Shown here one piece after another: positions 41,301-55,181 of a DNA stretch of 64,000 bases. Location: the NCBI RefSeq assembly GCF_000224145.3, contig NC_020174.2, positions 3,225,976 through 3,289,975 on the forward strand. The letters run 5' to 3'. The first letter of the stretch is position 1; every line of letters begins with the position of its first letter. Both the position numbers and the translations under genes were made by a program. The stretch comes from Ciona intestinalis (Eukaryota; Chordata; Ascidiacea; Phlebobranchia; Cionidae). The notes under the pieces were generated by a model. That model saw only the letters and a list, made by a program, of their open reading frames with translations. It was not told the origin of the DNA and did no database searches.

Positions 41301-44300
41301 CAATCAAAATCCATATCAGTTGACAGGACAGAAAAATGTGCCAATTGTAGTACTTTACCAGATATTGAACAACTCGTCGCCAAAAAGCTAGCGCATTCGT
41401 CGCATTAAATATAACTGATGTAATTAGTTGTTTTCGCTTTTAAATAAATGAACCCCATATTACATATTGAGGTAAATCAGATTTGGAACTTTGATAAAAG
41501 GGTAGCATGCGAAAAATTTTAAGAACCATTGGTGTACACAATGTTTAAGTAGACATTAAATTAGATTTGTGCAAAATAAAATTTATTCTATTTAATAGTT
41601 TTAAATACTATAATGCCACTTACATACCCAAAACATTGACATAGGCTTTAAAATGTACGGATAGATAATTTTAAAGTGTTGTTTGCACACCAGTGCACCT
41701 AACAGCTGGCCGATCTTGTTAAGTTTCAAGGGTTAAGACTTCTCTTTCTACGAGTATTATTTGAGCCAGGCATACCCATGGAAAAAATTAGTTCACAAAC
41801 TTTTTGACTTATTCCTAAAAACTATTACACAAACTTTTTGATTTATTCCTAAAAGTTAACACACTCACTTTTTGATTTTTTCCTAAAAACTAACTAAATT
41901 GAATAGAATACCATTTTGTTTCAATAAAATGTAAAACTCAAAGTCCGTAATTCAAATACCAAGTTGAGAATTTAAAAACTTAAAATCCCTAATTCAAATA
42001 CCTAGATGTTTTTTGTCAGATTGGATAAACTCAAGACTAACATAGACACACCTTTTATCCATGAGTAATAACTCATTGATAAATTTAATAGAGAGGGGGA
42101 TTTCCCTTGGGGTAAAGCTAAAATTAAATTATATTTTTATCATAAAGTGTTTAAAAAGTGAACCTTCTCGAAATAATGAACTAAACAGAGTTTATCATAT
42201 GTAAATATATATATAAAAAGTAAAAAGTTAGGGTAAAAATTTCATTTAGCATAGGGACATAATGTACACAAATAAAGGGAAAAATAAGAAATCGAAAAAG
42301 GTATATAATATATATATTGCCAATTTCTTTAAGATATTGACACAACGTACGCAAACCAAAAATATTTAAGCAGTCAAAAAAGAAAATTAAAAATATTAGA
42401 AGAAATTTAAATTTACCTGATAGGAATATTATTGGTCTTTCTGGGTAAAGAAATCTCGGCATATCAATAAGATAAGTAAGAACTGTGAAAAGAGTGGAAA
42501 TCACACAAATAAATGACCAACATCCAATCCATAAGTTTGCGAATTGCTTTTCCCCCCTGTTTCAATTGGATATCAGAAAATAAATAAATACTAATAAAAT
42601 CAGCACGGAATGGTAAAGTAACTGCAATGAAATTTAACTCTAGAGTTTCTTGTGTAAAAAAAGTATCTGGTGCTCTGAAAACATAACAGACAAAAAATCT
42701 ATGTCATCAATGTATACTAACAAAATTAGCACAGAATATAAGTAAAGTAACTGTAATAAATTGCGACCCTGATTTGGTGCTCAAAGAGTTTTTTGTGTAA
42801 AAAATATAGTAAGGACCTAGTGCTTTGAAAACAAAACAGACAAAAATTCTAGGTCATCAGAAATGAAATAAATACATATTAACAAAATTAACACAGAACA
42901 CAAGTAATGATCTGGTGATACGAAAACGTAACCAACAAAAATCAAGTCCAACCACTAGTGGTAATTGAGAAATATATTTCGCCTAAATGGCATCGTCAGT
43001 CTCTTATTGAAATAGAATCAAGAACACGTAACTACATTAAATTTAAACTATGATCTGTTGCTCATAGAGTTTTTTGTATAAAAAAAATACAGTAAGGATC
43101 TGGTGGTCTGAAACCCGACAAAAAAATCACAGACAAAAACCCAGTCCAACTAATTGTATAATAAAAGATAAATATATTTCGTCTTGTTAGTATTTAAATA
43201 GGATATAGGAAACTTATATTTAACAGCAGTCTATGGGAGCGTGGGAATATGGTTTTAAAGTTGTTTGAGAGTTCTTTGTTTACTACAAAACGATACGAGG
43301 AAATAGAATGAAAAAATGTCTTATTTCCCCCTCCCTACTATATAATAAAAGATACATATATTTAATATATATTTATAAGTAACTTATAGTATAACTAATG
43401 ACAACTCACTCTGTCCAAAACATGAGCCTTTTACTATCACAGGGCGCGCCACAGTTTTCAGTTTCCATGAACTCATAACCTGTAATAAAACAAGTAAAAA
43501 AAATAAACCATTGAGTGTATAGGTAGTGGACATAATGATGTGCAAAAGTTGTGTTTGTGTAAGATTACTCAACTGTCCAGCACTGTAGCACAGTTGGTTA
43601 GCACGCCTGCCTCTAATCCAGAGGTAATGGGTTCAAGGCTTGTCATTGCTACTATTGTGGGTGTATGTGTCCTTGGGCAAGACACTTAACAGCAATTGCT
43701 CCAACCCAGTGGTCACTAATTTGATTGTCCAAATTATCAGCCATACATAAAAAAATAACCACCCACAAAGTAGCGTAGGAAAAAAGTTACATTCATTCAT
43801 TCAGCTAGTTTTCAATCACCATCACATAAAACAAGTGATTGGGACACATTATGTAGGAAGAAGAAGGATTGTCGAACAATAAAAACTGATCCAGTCCTAC
43901 TTTGTTTCATTGTTTTAAGTTTCAATGTGTTTTATGTGAAATTGCGCATAGTGATAGTACACACTACACACATTTCTTTCAAAATCATATCCAAAAATTT
44001 ATACACATTATTAATTTAAATCCAAAAAATATAAATGTTACAATATACAATTAGTTATTTTCTTTACATTGCAATTTCTTTATTGAAAACTTGTAAATTA
44101 ATTTGCAATACTAATAGTAGGCTATAGAATTATTAATGTTATTTTTAATGTTGAAGGACATTCCAAATGTTTGAGACGCACACTTGACATTTCTAACAGG
44201 TTATAAACTGGTGATTGGTTACTTTAATTGCATTGCGATACTGGCCACTCAAAGTAATGCGTGGTCTTGACATTTAAACTGATATTCATGGTTAAGAGTT

Positions 44301-47300
44301 TCATCAATACCATTTAGCGAAAGGTTTTTGTTGACAGATTGTACAAACTAACAACAAATATGTATATATAGAAAGGTGGGGAAGACGGGACACCTTTTTA
44401 TTCTCATTTCTCATCCTATTTGGTAGTAAACAAAGAACATTAAAATATTTACAAAACCGTATTCTCACGACTCCCATATGTCGTTGTTAATTGTTTAAAA
44501 CTTAGGGCATTTGTATTTTATGTAGTAAAGGTGTCCTACTTTCCCCCACTGTACTATATACTAAAAAAACTAAAAATTGCAAATATTTTTCTAGAAATCT
44601 TACTTATATCATTCTCGTGTACAGTCATGTGAGCAGGACAAGAAAAGCCAACTCCAGTTAAACACTGCCTTCTATCCACATATGTAGGAGTGATAGTACT
44701 TGGTATAATGTCCCTTCCAAAGCACAAATCACCTTCTGTTTTTAAAGGAAACTTGCTGCAATCTAGATCTCTGGGCCAGCTGAAATCAAATCTAGATAAG
44801 AGGACAACAGTGATTTGTAAGCAGTACTACAAAAGTTTAATATTATAAAAACAGATAAACCATTGAAAGGATTAACTAGTATCATTTTTGCATGGTGCGA
44901 AATTTGTACTTACTTTTTCATTAATTTTTCACATGCTTTTGCTTCTTCACACATATGCCTGCAAGGTGGGAATGCTCTGTTGTATGTGGAACAGATAGGG
45001 GTGTAAACGCTACACAGGAATAACTGCAAAGTGGGCGAGCAACCAACCTATATTGTATTTGTAATAATAAAATCATATCAAAAAATACATTTTAATAAAC
45101 CAAAAAACGCTAGTAATAATAATAAACTAAACAAATATATTTAGTCTAGAGGAACAGTACTCATCATACCTTGATGTCCGAAAAAGATCGTAGGATTTCT
45201 ATGATTACTTTTTAAGTGGGCTAGGGCGGTTTCCTAACTTACCCCAAGTACCCCATTGTTTTTTATTACCCCACTTTACTACATAATATGTTTTGTTATT
45301 TTTGTGACAATAATCCAAATGTTTTGGTATTTTATTTAAATCCTCTTTATTTGGGTCAAAGGATAATATTGAGCATATTATACATTAAAATTTTTGTTAT
45401 GGCGCTGACAGCAGCAAAGAATATTTTAACACAGACTTTAAATTTAAACTGTGACTGCTTAACATTCTTTAATAAAAGAGAAAATGCCCAACTCTATTTT
45501 TAAGCCAAACAAATAATAAAACAACACATTTAATACCGTTACTACTTTTTATAAAGCGCTGTACGCAGAAAATTAACGAAGTTACATCTGGCAATTACAA
45601 ACACATAATTATAGCATACACCTAAGCTCAAATTATAATCAATCGGACAAAACTGGGATAAAGAGATTTTAAACACTGGTATCTACTTGATTCGAAGGCG
45701 TCACAGAGACATTTTATCATTGGTCATGATTCATGATTAAATAAAACTAATAAATGAACATTTAAAATTTGAAAAGCAATCTCTTCTTTACCTAATGTAT
45801 ATATTATAGTTCTGTGGGGTAAGATAGGACCCTTTAGCACATAATATCCAAATGTCCTGATCGTGTTTTAAATGATTAACAACCATCTATGGGAGTACGG
45901 AGAAGGAAGTCGTGAAGATACAGTTTTATAATTCTTTAAATGTTCTTTGTTTACTACCAATATGGACAAGAAAATAGAATAAAAAGGTGTCCTATTTTCA
46001 CCCACCCTACTGTAATATGTATAGCTTTCTCACTAGTTTCTTACTATCGCTAGGCACCTATACTTAAACTGTGCGTTGTGACAGACTTATGTGTTGGCCT
46101 GACACATTACTATTTTTTGTATCAACAAATACACCTCTTTCCAAATAGTGTCGCTAAGTTATTGAACCATTGCCGGTAACTAACTATTTTGATATTTTTG
46201 TTGCTTAAGTAATAAAACAACCCTTAAAAGTTATTAAAAACAGATAGCTACATATTATAGTAAGGCGGAGAAGACAAAATACCTTTAGCACATATTATCC
46301 TAATATACCAATCATGTTTTAAACAATTAACAACGGTCTATGGAAGTTAAGAAGATCCGGTTCTATAATTTTCTTAGAATTTTTTTTTAACTACAAATGG
46401 GTTGACAAGATAGAACGAAAAGGTGTCCCATCTTCCCTAACCCTACCATATATCATACGGTATATACATTGCAAAACTTGTCATAATTATGTAGATCACA
46501 AACAACTCGCCAAATAATTTATACAGGCAACTATTTCCATTTCTAATCAAATTTAATATGTTTTATAAAAACTGGGTTAAAGAAGAAACATTTTATTTAC
46601 TTTATTACATGTGTACAGATAGTCATAAAAACCTTCAAAAACCCGCAGTAAGAAAAATGTACCTATTCTAAATTTATTCAAGAAAAAAAACTTGCCCTTT
46701 TTTAATTGCTATTTTAAACTATTAAAATCTAAAAAAAAATATTTGGAAGTTGGAACAAATACAAACATATAAATAACACACACACACATATATATATTAT
46801 AATATATATATACAAATAATTGGAAAAATACCAACATATAAATAAAACCTTTAAAAGTTTGACCACATACCTTAACCAACGGGTAAAACTGATTTAATTG
46901 AAGTCCAGCCTCAGATTGATCTTGGTGACCCAATATATTGGGGAATATAGTGACATTGTATTCTGAAAATTGAGTTTGTTTGTTCCCATTTTAAATCAAA
47001 CTTATATTTTATTTTTAAACTGTGATAGTTTCTTATACACTGATTTAATTAAAATAATAACACTAACAATTAGGCATTCACGATGTTAAAGTAAAAAGTT
47101 ATTACGAAATGATTCTTAAAGAATATGAATGAATGTAACTTACTTTATCCTCTTGTAGGGGAAAGAAGACAATCGTTTAACACAGGTGTTTTGTTTTATA
47201 CATTTCATGCCAAAAACTAGTAACCACATATGTAACTCTTTTTCATTTTTTATATTGTATATGGCTGACACTTTAGACAACTCATTACTAACCACTGGGT

Positions 47301-47868
47301 TAGAGGAATTGCTGATAAGTGTCTTGCCCAAGAAAACATACGCCCACAAAGGTAGGAGTGACAAGCCTCGAACATATAACCTCTGAGTTAAAGGCAAGGG
47401 CGCTTACTAACTTTGCGACAGAGCCAAACTTGAGTTAAATAGCCTATACATTGACTGTAGAACACTGGGACAGTGTGCAAATACACTTTATTCTAGCACC
47501 GTGGCAAAGTGGCTAGCACTTAACGGCAATTGCTCCAACCCAGTGGACCAGTGGTCAGTAATAATTGGTTGTCCAAATTATCAGCCATACATAAAAAATC
47601 CCCCCCCCCAAAATATAATCACCCACAAAATAACATACATGGTAATTCGTAATCTGGCACAAGGTGTATGCACACTGTTTTAACGACTGTCGTTTTCCGG
47701 CCACGCAAGGTAAAGTAAGTTGTTTAATTTAATTAACTTACGAATTCCTTTGCAAATAGACAACGTTATCGGTTCACACTTCCCCTCGTGTTGTGCATTG
47801 TTGATCACCACCATTGATAATATGAGAATGTATACGTGGTAGTTGATGAAATATCCAAACACAGCCAT
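38345..47868 (-). CDS. FZD1/2/7: Frizzled Wnt receptor, Fz1/2/7 class, one internal exon lost in a gap
   Basis: Frizzled proteins are seven-helix plasma-membrane receptors for Wnt that recruit Dishevelled. Exons in coding order: 47742-47868, about 46870-46962, 44918-45048, 44600-44785, 43400-43482, 42418-42553, a missing exon, about 40890-41058, 40258-40380, 39286-39468, 38812-38917 and 38345-38559. Exon 1 encodes a signal peptide, then [12 protein letters not shown] begins the cysteine-rich domain ([35 protein letters not shown]). The membrane core includes [43 protein letters not shown], and [19 protein letters not shown]. The last exon has [16 protein letters not shown], so the Dishevelled-binding KTxxxW motif is intact. 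The core favours Fz1/2/7 over Fz5/8 or Fz3/6. The tail after KTxxxW is about 55 residues, longer than in vertebrate Fz1/2/7, and ends in QHSA, so a C-terminal PDZ ligand is absent. TM2-TM3 are not in the visible sequence. Confidence 0.93.
38629..38774. mobile_element. Second CAGTGGCGCAGCCAG element, 146 bp, in a Frizzled intron
   Basis: The ends are CAGTGGCGCAGCCAG and CTGGCTCCGCCACTG, with perfect 8-bp duplications ACCTCGTG at 38621-38628 and 38775-38782. Confidence 0.93.
41070..41194. other. Assembly gap, 125 N, inside Frizzled
   Basis: The TM2-TM3 exon expected between 42418 and 41058 is not in the visible sequence and most likely falls here. Confidence 0.99.
41230..41531. mobile_element. 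hAT-type MITE with CAGCGTTTCTTAAACTGGGG end, 302 bp
   Basis: The right end is AAGAACCATTG. Perfect 8-bp duplications GTGTACAC flank it (41222-41229 and 41532-41539). A related copy lies at about 36552-36862 (CAGCGGTTCTAAAACTGGGG to AAGAACCACTG), in the spacer between the tetraspan and Frizzled genes. Confidence 0.92.
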
Positions 47869-48366
47869 CTTGAAAATTTTCAAAATAATGACCACCGAAA
47901 TACTTCACCTAGACTTAGAGCACCAATTAAACTTTAAAGTAATAAACAATTATTAGCAGGTTGAGTATTTTGCATCCGTGTGTACAGCAATTCATACGGT
48001 AAAATCCAACTAAGTTATAAGTTACAAGCGAGCTAAAACTGTATACTAACTACGTTAACGCAACAAAAGACGAATCGTATCAAAACTTAACTTAATTAAA
48101 CCGGAAAACTCCAAATTGTTGTAGGAAGGGGCGACTGATAGCGGCGAGCAAGCTGAAACAAAAACAGCTAAGCTCAAATGGATGGGCACGTAAATCAGAA
48201 CATACATAAAGGCGATTGTAAATACGTTTTTTACAAAACGAAGATTCTGAATAACGCTAACTTACATACACAAACACACCAAAAGTAACCAACAAAGTGG
48301 TTTTCAGCCGCCATTGGCGACTGCGGAGCAGTAGGTAGAGTGCATTTCCCATGGAGTGAAGACTTA

Positions 48367-48481
48367 AGGTGGCTGTACACAGTATCCGGCATGCGAATTC
48401 GTATGCAAACCCATTACCGAGTTCCGCATGCGGCAGTGAAATCCGGACAAAACGGGCGAATTCCGGATACTGTGCCACCTT
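48367..48481. mobile_element. Short MITE, 115 bp, AGGTGGCTGTACACAGTATC end
   Basis: The ends AGGTGGC...CAGTATCCGG and CCGGATACTGTGCCACCT are inverted. A longer decayed relative with CTGTACACAGAATGCG and CGCATTCTGTGTAAAG arms is at about 17885-18110. Confidence 0.8.
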
Positions 48482-48905
48482 TATGATGTATGAGGATTGA
48501 GTAATTGGTAAAAAATATGTGTAAATAACAATTGTACAACTCCTGCATCATGTGTTGACTTCTACACTTACACTAGTTAACCTTATCGTCGGTAAAAAAC
48601 GTTTGTTTTCGTAAATGTAGACAAACTTGCTTGATTCACGGAACTCATCACAGTTTTATTTTTTTTTAAATATAGATGTATGCGCAAAATTATGCAACTG
48701 TTTGATGTAATGCTACAGTTGAACTGGTCAAACGCTTCAGAATGACCGCAAGTGTAAAAATCGAAGCTTCTGCTGTATTGGCATTGTATATAATAAGACA
48801 CTACCGATTGCAACAGTGGTACCACTACATACAAATCACTCAGTTGAAGAAGAAAAACATGTAGAACCCAAACAAAAGAATAAAATATTATAATGAAAAC
48901 CATAA

Positions 48906-51900
48906 TTATTCTTCAGACAAATTAAACTGAATGTTAAACAAAACTTTGTGAATTTCCAGCTTTGCTTGCGCTTTATTTTTCGGAGTAAAAGACTTAAGCA
49001 TGTGGAGAATACTGGCTGTGAAATCTTCATCAGAGCCAAACATGTTTCCAGTGTTTGCTAGGAAATAAAACAATGTGATAAAATGAAACCTAGGTGTAGC
49101 GTCTACGCTTATTTTCTTTCAACCAATAATTTTTAATGTTTTTAACTGTAAGCGAGTTTTAACAACTGTTGTTTTGTCGCTATATCATGTCTTTTTGATT
49201 ATAACAATTTTAAATCTCTGCCATCGCAATTAAAGAGACAAATAAAGTTATTATTACTATTATGTTAATTTTTATGTTATAGTTATGTTATAGAAACTGG
49301 TTGATGCAAATTATTCTTTTGTCTACCATTTATGTAAACATGAACCAAACCTTTTTCAGGCTTCATTTCCACTTTGGTCTCTGTACTTTTATTTTGTTCT
49401 ACACCTTGTGCTTGATGTGTCATTTCACCATCACCAATGGGGTGTGGGGTGGGTTTGGATGGGGTTGCCACAGTTGGTTGAATAATGCTTGCTTCTTGGC
49501 TGTTGTTGAATGAAGGAGTAACATCAATTATGTCCAGCGTGGCAAAGTGGTTGGGGCGCCTGCCTCTGACCCAGAGGTAATGGGTTCAAAGCTCGTCGCT
49601 GCTACCATTGTGGGGGTATGTGTTCTTGGGCAAGACACTTAATAGGAATTGCTCTAACCCAGTGGTCACTAATGGGTTGTCCAAATTATCATCCATACAA
49701 AAAAAACATCCCCCCAAAATAATCACCCACAAAGTAACATACTTGGTAACTCATAAGCTGGCACGTGGTGGACGAACAACGGTGTTATCACGACTGTCGT
49801 TTTTCAGGCTTGGCGAGGATAAAGCAAGTTACATTCATTCACATTCATTCATAATTAAAAAACATCAATCACAAAGACAATGATCTGAAGTAGACTTACT
49901 CAGTGTCACTCGTGCTTTCAATGTGTGGTAAAAGTTTCCTTCTTTCTGTAGAAAAATAAAAAAGAGTATTGAAAATGTATGTATGGTGCTTGGTACATTT
50001 TAATTCAGGTAATAAAAGGTAGTCTTGCCATGCGAAGATATATTAGTGAGTAAATTAATGAATCCTTAAGGGTGGTAGATATTTAAGGATTAAACTGTTC
50101 TATAATTTCGCTCAGTTTCCTAAAGTTAAACTTATTTTACAATTCTTAAACAATAGTTGTTAAATTTATAAGATATTCTCACTTTTTGAACAACTCAAAA
50201 ATCCCTATTCTCCTATTTTTCTAGAAAAAAACTTTGGCACTATATTTATATAACAAAGAAATGAAACTGAAGTTATTAAGTTAACCAGATATTCTCATTT
50301 AGTGAATAACTAAAAAATCCCTATTCTCCGTTTTTTTCTAGAAAAAAAAAACTTTGTCCCCAATATTTATATAACAAGAAAATGCTGCTTAACAAACTTA
50401 AGTACAGACGTAAAGTTTTAATAAAATCATGCATGAAAAAAATTACTTGAACGTCTTGGAGGAACATCATCACTATCACTGGTTTTACTTTCTGAACTTC
50501 CTTGATTATTCTCTGGTTGATTATTTACTTCCTGTTAGAAATATCAATGTTATAAATTTAAAATAATATTTTAACATTTTTAAGTGAATGAATGAATGAA
50601 TGAATGTAACATACTTTATCCTCGCGTGGCCGGAAAACGACAGTCGTTATTACACGGGTTTAACACCTCGTGCCAGCTTACGAGTTACCATGTATGTTAC
50701 TTTGTGGGTGNNNNNNNNNNNNNNNNNNNNNNNNNNNNNNNNNNNNNNNNNNNNNNNNNNAACTCAATTAGTTGCTTTGTTCTGTTGGAGTGTACATATA
50801 GTTATTGCGGACCTGTCAGTAGTTAGCATCATTTGAATAAAATTTATTTTGTCTCTTCGGTCACGATAACCAAGAACAAAAGAGTTAAAAAAGCGAAAAG
50901 ACGGGTAGTACTAGTAACGGTAAAACAACAGTTGTTAAAACATGCTTATTGATAAAAAAGGAAGAAATATTGTTTTGGATAAAAGGCGTGACCGTTTGTG
51001 ACCGTTATTTAACTTGTTTTTTTAAATATACAATTATTTGATTGATTCCCTAACATATGGCACCAAAGGATTTAAATTTAAAGCCATTCATGCCGTAATA
51101 TATAAATAGTTTAAATATTTCAATAAATTCTTTTACATATAAATATATTCTATTATGACCTTGTTTGTTTCTTCTTTTAATGGTGAAACTGACTGCTGAA
51201 ATGAGAAAAAATATTTTTATAAATACTGTATATGTAGTTAGTGGAGAAAAAAAAAACATATTATGTTATTCTATTTTCCCGTCCCATTTGGGAGTAAACA
51301 AAAAGTATTTAATGAATTATAAAAGCGTAGCCTCGCGACTTCCATAGACCCTGTTTAAAATACAATTAGAATATTGGGATATTATGTGCTAATGGTGTCC
51401 CCTCTCCCCCCACCCTACTATATATATGATTTATTAGCTTTAGCTGTTGGCTATAACTTGAACATGGTATTAAATATTAATAGAATTGAAGTTTGTTCAA
51501 AAATTATCTATAATATTATGTAGGCTACCAGTTACAAATATTTGTGTAACTGCTAAGCTTATCTATCAATATTTACAGATGTTATGATGGAAAACACTAG
51601 GTGTCTGGCTATCTGCGCTTTATAATAATATTGTACTTTTATAAATGTTTAGAATAATGCAACAGAGAGACTAGTTTTTAGAAATAAACGAAAAACAAAC
51701 AAATAATGACAAATCACCTTGCTTCTTTTTAATTGTGGTTTCTTGGGAGTTTCATTTCCCTACATAAAGGAAGTCATATTATGTTTATTATTACTACAAA
51801 GTTGAGCAAATAAAATACAAGCATTGACAAAAACATACAAATTGGAAAATTTATTAAACTATATGCATGGGCTATGGGCATGTTAATGACCTTTCAAAAC

Positions 51901-54383
51901 AAAACCATAAACTACTTTAATTGTTAATCATAGATTTACAATTAACAATATAAGCTAATTGCTGCTTTAAATAATAGTTACTTGCTAGTTAGGTGCGGAT
52001 ACGTGTAAAGTGGTAAGATTGAATTTGTTAAAGCTTCTAATTTCTATTAATATATAATTTAATATAGAAACTAGTGATGTATTTAAGGTTCAGTTTGCTA
52101 AATATATTCAGCTGAATCAGTGATAGTTTTGTATGCCCAAAATTAATCACAAAGAGTCTTATTGATGAAATAAAATCACTTCTAAAAAAAATCCAAAAAA
52201 ATAATCCCAAACAAAGTAACATACATGGTAACTCGTAAGCGTGCAGGAGGTGTATGAAACAGACACCTGTGTTATAAAGACTGCCAGTGCCCCGCCATGT
52301 AAGGGTAAATAAGTTTGATTTATCTAGAAAATTATTTAATTTCTTACCTTACCAAAAGTACTTGGTATACGTGGTTTCTTTTGGTGACCGAGCTTAGTTA
52401 TTGCATCAGCAACCTTCACACAAAACAATGATTTATGTTTCATACTAATAAGCTGTCAAACATCATTATCGCAATACAAGTTTAGCCAATGCAGCTTAAC
52501 CACTAACTATTGCTTTAAAAACCTTGCTACAAACAGAAACAAAACTGCAGGTGTGAGTAGTTATGTTTGAAACGATAATAACATTGTCTGTTGATAATAA
52601 CGATAATAACATTGTCTGTTTAGCTATATTTAACTATTGTTTGTCTAAATTTTAAATTAAAGAACAAGAGTTGAGTCTACTCTCATCAACAAAAAAAAGG
52701 GTTTTCAGAAAAATGTTTAATGTATCACATAATGTTTTATACATCATAACATAAAACGTAAGTGTTATCTCTTCATTTTTTCGCCAGAATGCTTAGAGTT
52801 TCGATAGCAATGCAACTGTGTGGTCATTTTTTCACTTCACCACACCACATTAATTTACGCAATCAATGTACTAACATTTGGTAAATATAAAACATACAGA
52901 TAAACACACACCTGCATTAATTTGACGTTGCATTGTTGTTGGTTGATGCTGGAGAAGAAAGTATCTGGCTTAATCTTGATTTGTTTCGCAATTTTGAAGA
53001 AATAATTCTTTATAAGATTTTGTAAAGCAAACGGCCGTGAATCGGATGTTGATATTGAAGTGATGGATATCTGACGTTCCGCAAATTCTAGAATATAGCA
53101 AACAAATCTAGCATTAATTATTAATCAATACATGTTAATCTAACTGGACAGTTTTCTGTTTAATCCATTCACAACCAAACATAGGTAGAAAAACTTCCAG
53201 AAAATACAAGTGTGCACTTTGTGCCATGGGTCTAACAAGTTTGAGAAACACTAGCATGGATAAACAATAAAACAGAACAGCATTAGTACAAATAAATATA
53301 TAAGTTATTAAAAAGAAATTGCCTATAATAAAAACCATGCCTGTTAAGCTGTATCCACACAAGCTGTAATTCTCAACTTGCAATGTAATGGTAATATCTG
53401 TATTTGTCTTTTGATTACCGAAGTCAAAATTTAGAAATATTTTAAGCGAAAAGACAGGATATAGCGACAAAACAACAGTTGTTAAAACATGTTTACAGTT
53501 AAAACGTATTTAAATTTATTTGTTCGCTACACCCAGCAGACAAATGAGCCATTTATGTTTAATTATTACCAAGTTAAACTTTTAATAAAAACAAAAATAC
53601 TCGTAAAGACACAAAAATTAACTTACTTATGGCGTCTGGGTCAAAATAAGCTCCATGTTTATCTTGTATTCCACACAAAGTCCTTAGTTCAGCAGCACAG
53701 GCTGAATTAACATTCATCCAGATGACAGGACAATGTCCTTGTAAGTGAGCTTGTACTTTATGTATCGCCTGGACTGGAATTTTAATATCAATTTCTTTCC
53801 CATCATCTGTGGTTGAAGCACAAAGTATGAAAATTAGTATTTTGCGCTTATGGCACATTGAAGTAACTTGGTTGAATGAATGAATGTAACTTGCTTTATC
53901 ATTGTGTGGACAAAAAATGATAGTCGTTATAACACGAGTGTTCTGTTTCATACACCTCGTGCTACCACGTATGTAAGTTTGTGGGTTTATATAAATTTTG
54001 TTTTGTTATATTGTATGACTGACAATTTGGACAACCCATAAGTGACCACTGGGATAAAGAAATTGCCGTTAAGTGTTTTGCGCAAGGACACATACGCCCG
54101 TAATCTCTGGGTTAAAGGCATGACCGCCTATCACCCACCAAATTACATATACTTTTGTATGTGATAAAATGTAAACAGACACAAAGTCGTCAAAGTGTAT
54201 CAAATAAATTAATAAACAAAATAAACACAAACCTTCATTCTCAGCACTTGTTGCAACAAATGTAATTTCGTTTAAACCAAGTTGAATTTCGATGTTATTA
54301 TTATTGCAACCAGAATCGACAAAGCGAGGATACAATCTTATAGTTCCCAGACGGACACTTGTGGCAAATATTTCACCAGCCAT
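48906..54383 (-). CDS. Unrecognised 368-residue protein, paralogue of the module at 13238-15079
   Basis: Ten exons join in frame with GT/AG borders: 54233-54383 (ATG at 54383), 53627-53806, 52912-53087, 52348-52413, 51718-51759, 51160-51195, 50447-50531, 49900-49945, 49327-49499 and 48906-49057 (TAA). I do not recognise the protein. The first three exons give a strand-rich start (VRLGTIRLYP), a GHCPVIWMNV segment, an AYFDPDA motif and a helix (FALQNLIKNYFF), ending QCNVKLMQ. These match the other locus at the same places, with exon phases 1, 1, 0 in both. The middle is basic then acidic (PKKPQLKRSK, SDSDDVPPRRSKRRK), which suggests a nuclear protein. The C-terminal helix (DEDFTASILHMLKSFTPKNK, then KLEIHKVLFNIQF) has the spacing of a BESS-type interaction motif, a weak resemblance. 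No catalytic domain is visible. Confidence 0.82.
50711..50760. other. Assembly gap, 50 N
   Basis: It cuts a SINE copy in an intron of the gene at 48906-54383. Confidence 0.99.
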
Positions 54384-55181
54384 CTTTTACTGCTATTTTC
54401 TACAACTGAGACATCAGTACAATCAATACTTAGCCATTAACAGTACAATAAAAATATTGAATTAATACACGTATAATGATATTTAAACACCTTGCAGAGG
54501 CAACAATAAAAAAACGTTTAATATTAAACATATATATTTGTTAAAGTTACAATATTGTGAACATTTGTTTTGATATAAAAATTGTGTGTTTTTCACACTT
54601 TCATTACAAACTCTAATTTGTATTATGTATGTATCTCATTGTATCAGCCACTTGTATATTTCTTACTATATTATAATGCATTGTAAATCTTCCCATGCTT
54701 TTTTAATTTTACCCATATTATATTTTCTTGTTCGAATCTTTAAAATTTTAATCATGATATGTAAAACAATTTAATTTTGACATGAAAGCGTCATGCAGAT
54801 AAAGTAAACAATTGTGGAAATGATGATCTTGGTTATGAGCTGCAACACATCTTAAACATTAATAACAACATATATAAATATGACAAGCAAGAAATAAAAT
54901 GGTGTGTCCTCATGTCGGTTAGGTGTTACCATGTTAGTTAAAAAGGTTTGTGTTTTTCGCGAGCATTTATATAATAATATCGCTTATCAACCAGGGCCTG
55001 CGCAAAAACTTTCGCTATGAGCTATATTAGTTTCTTAACAGCAATTTAAATAAAGACCCACAGGCAAATTGATTTTAAGTGGTAATTTCAAAGTCTTATT
55101 CAGATCCCCTTTCTCAGGAGAAACTGAAGGCATGCAACAGTACATAAAATAAGTCTGCTTGAAGAGCATCTTACAGTGAAT

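Noticed and set aside
42181-42504. Continuous 107-codon frame on the minus strand
   Set aside because: Only the part above 42418 is Frizzled exon; the remainder is intron read-through rich in Phe and Ile codons.
38345-47868. Frizzled assigned to the Fz3/6 class
   Set aside because: The first CRD cysteine motif looked Fz3-like, but [23 protein letters not shown] and ITSGFWIWS fit Fz1/2/7 better.
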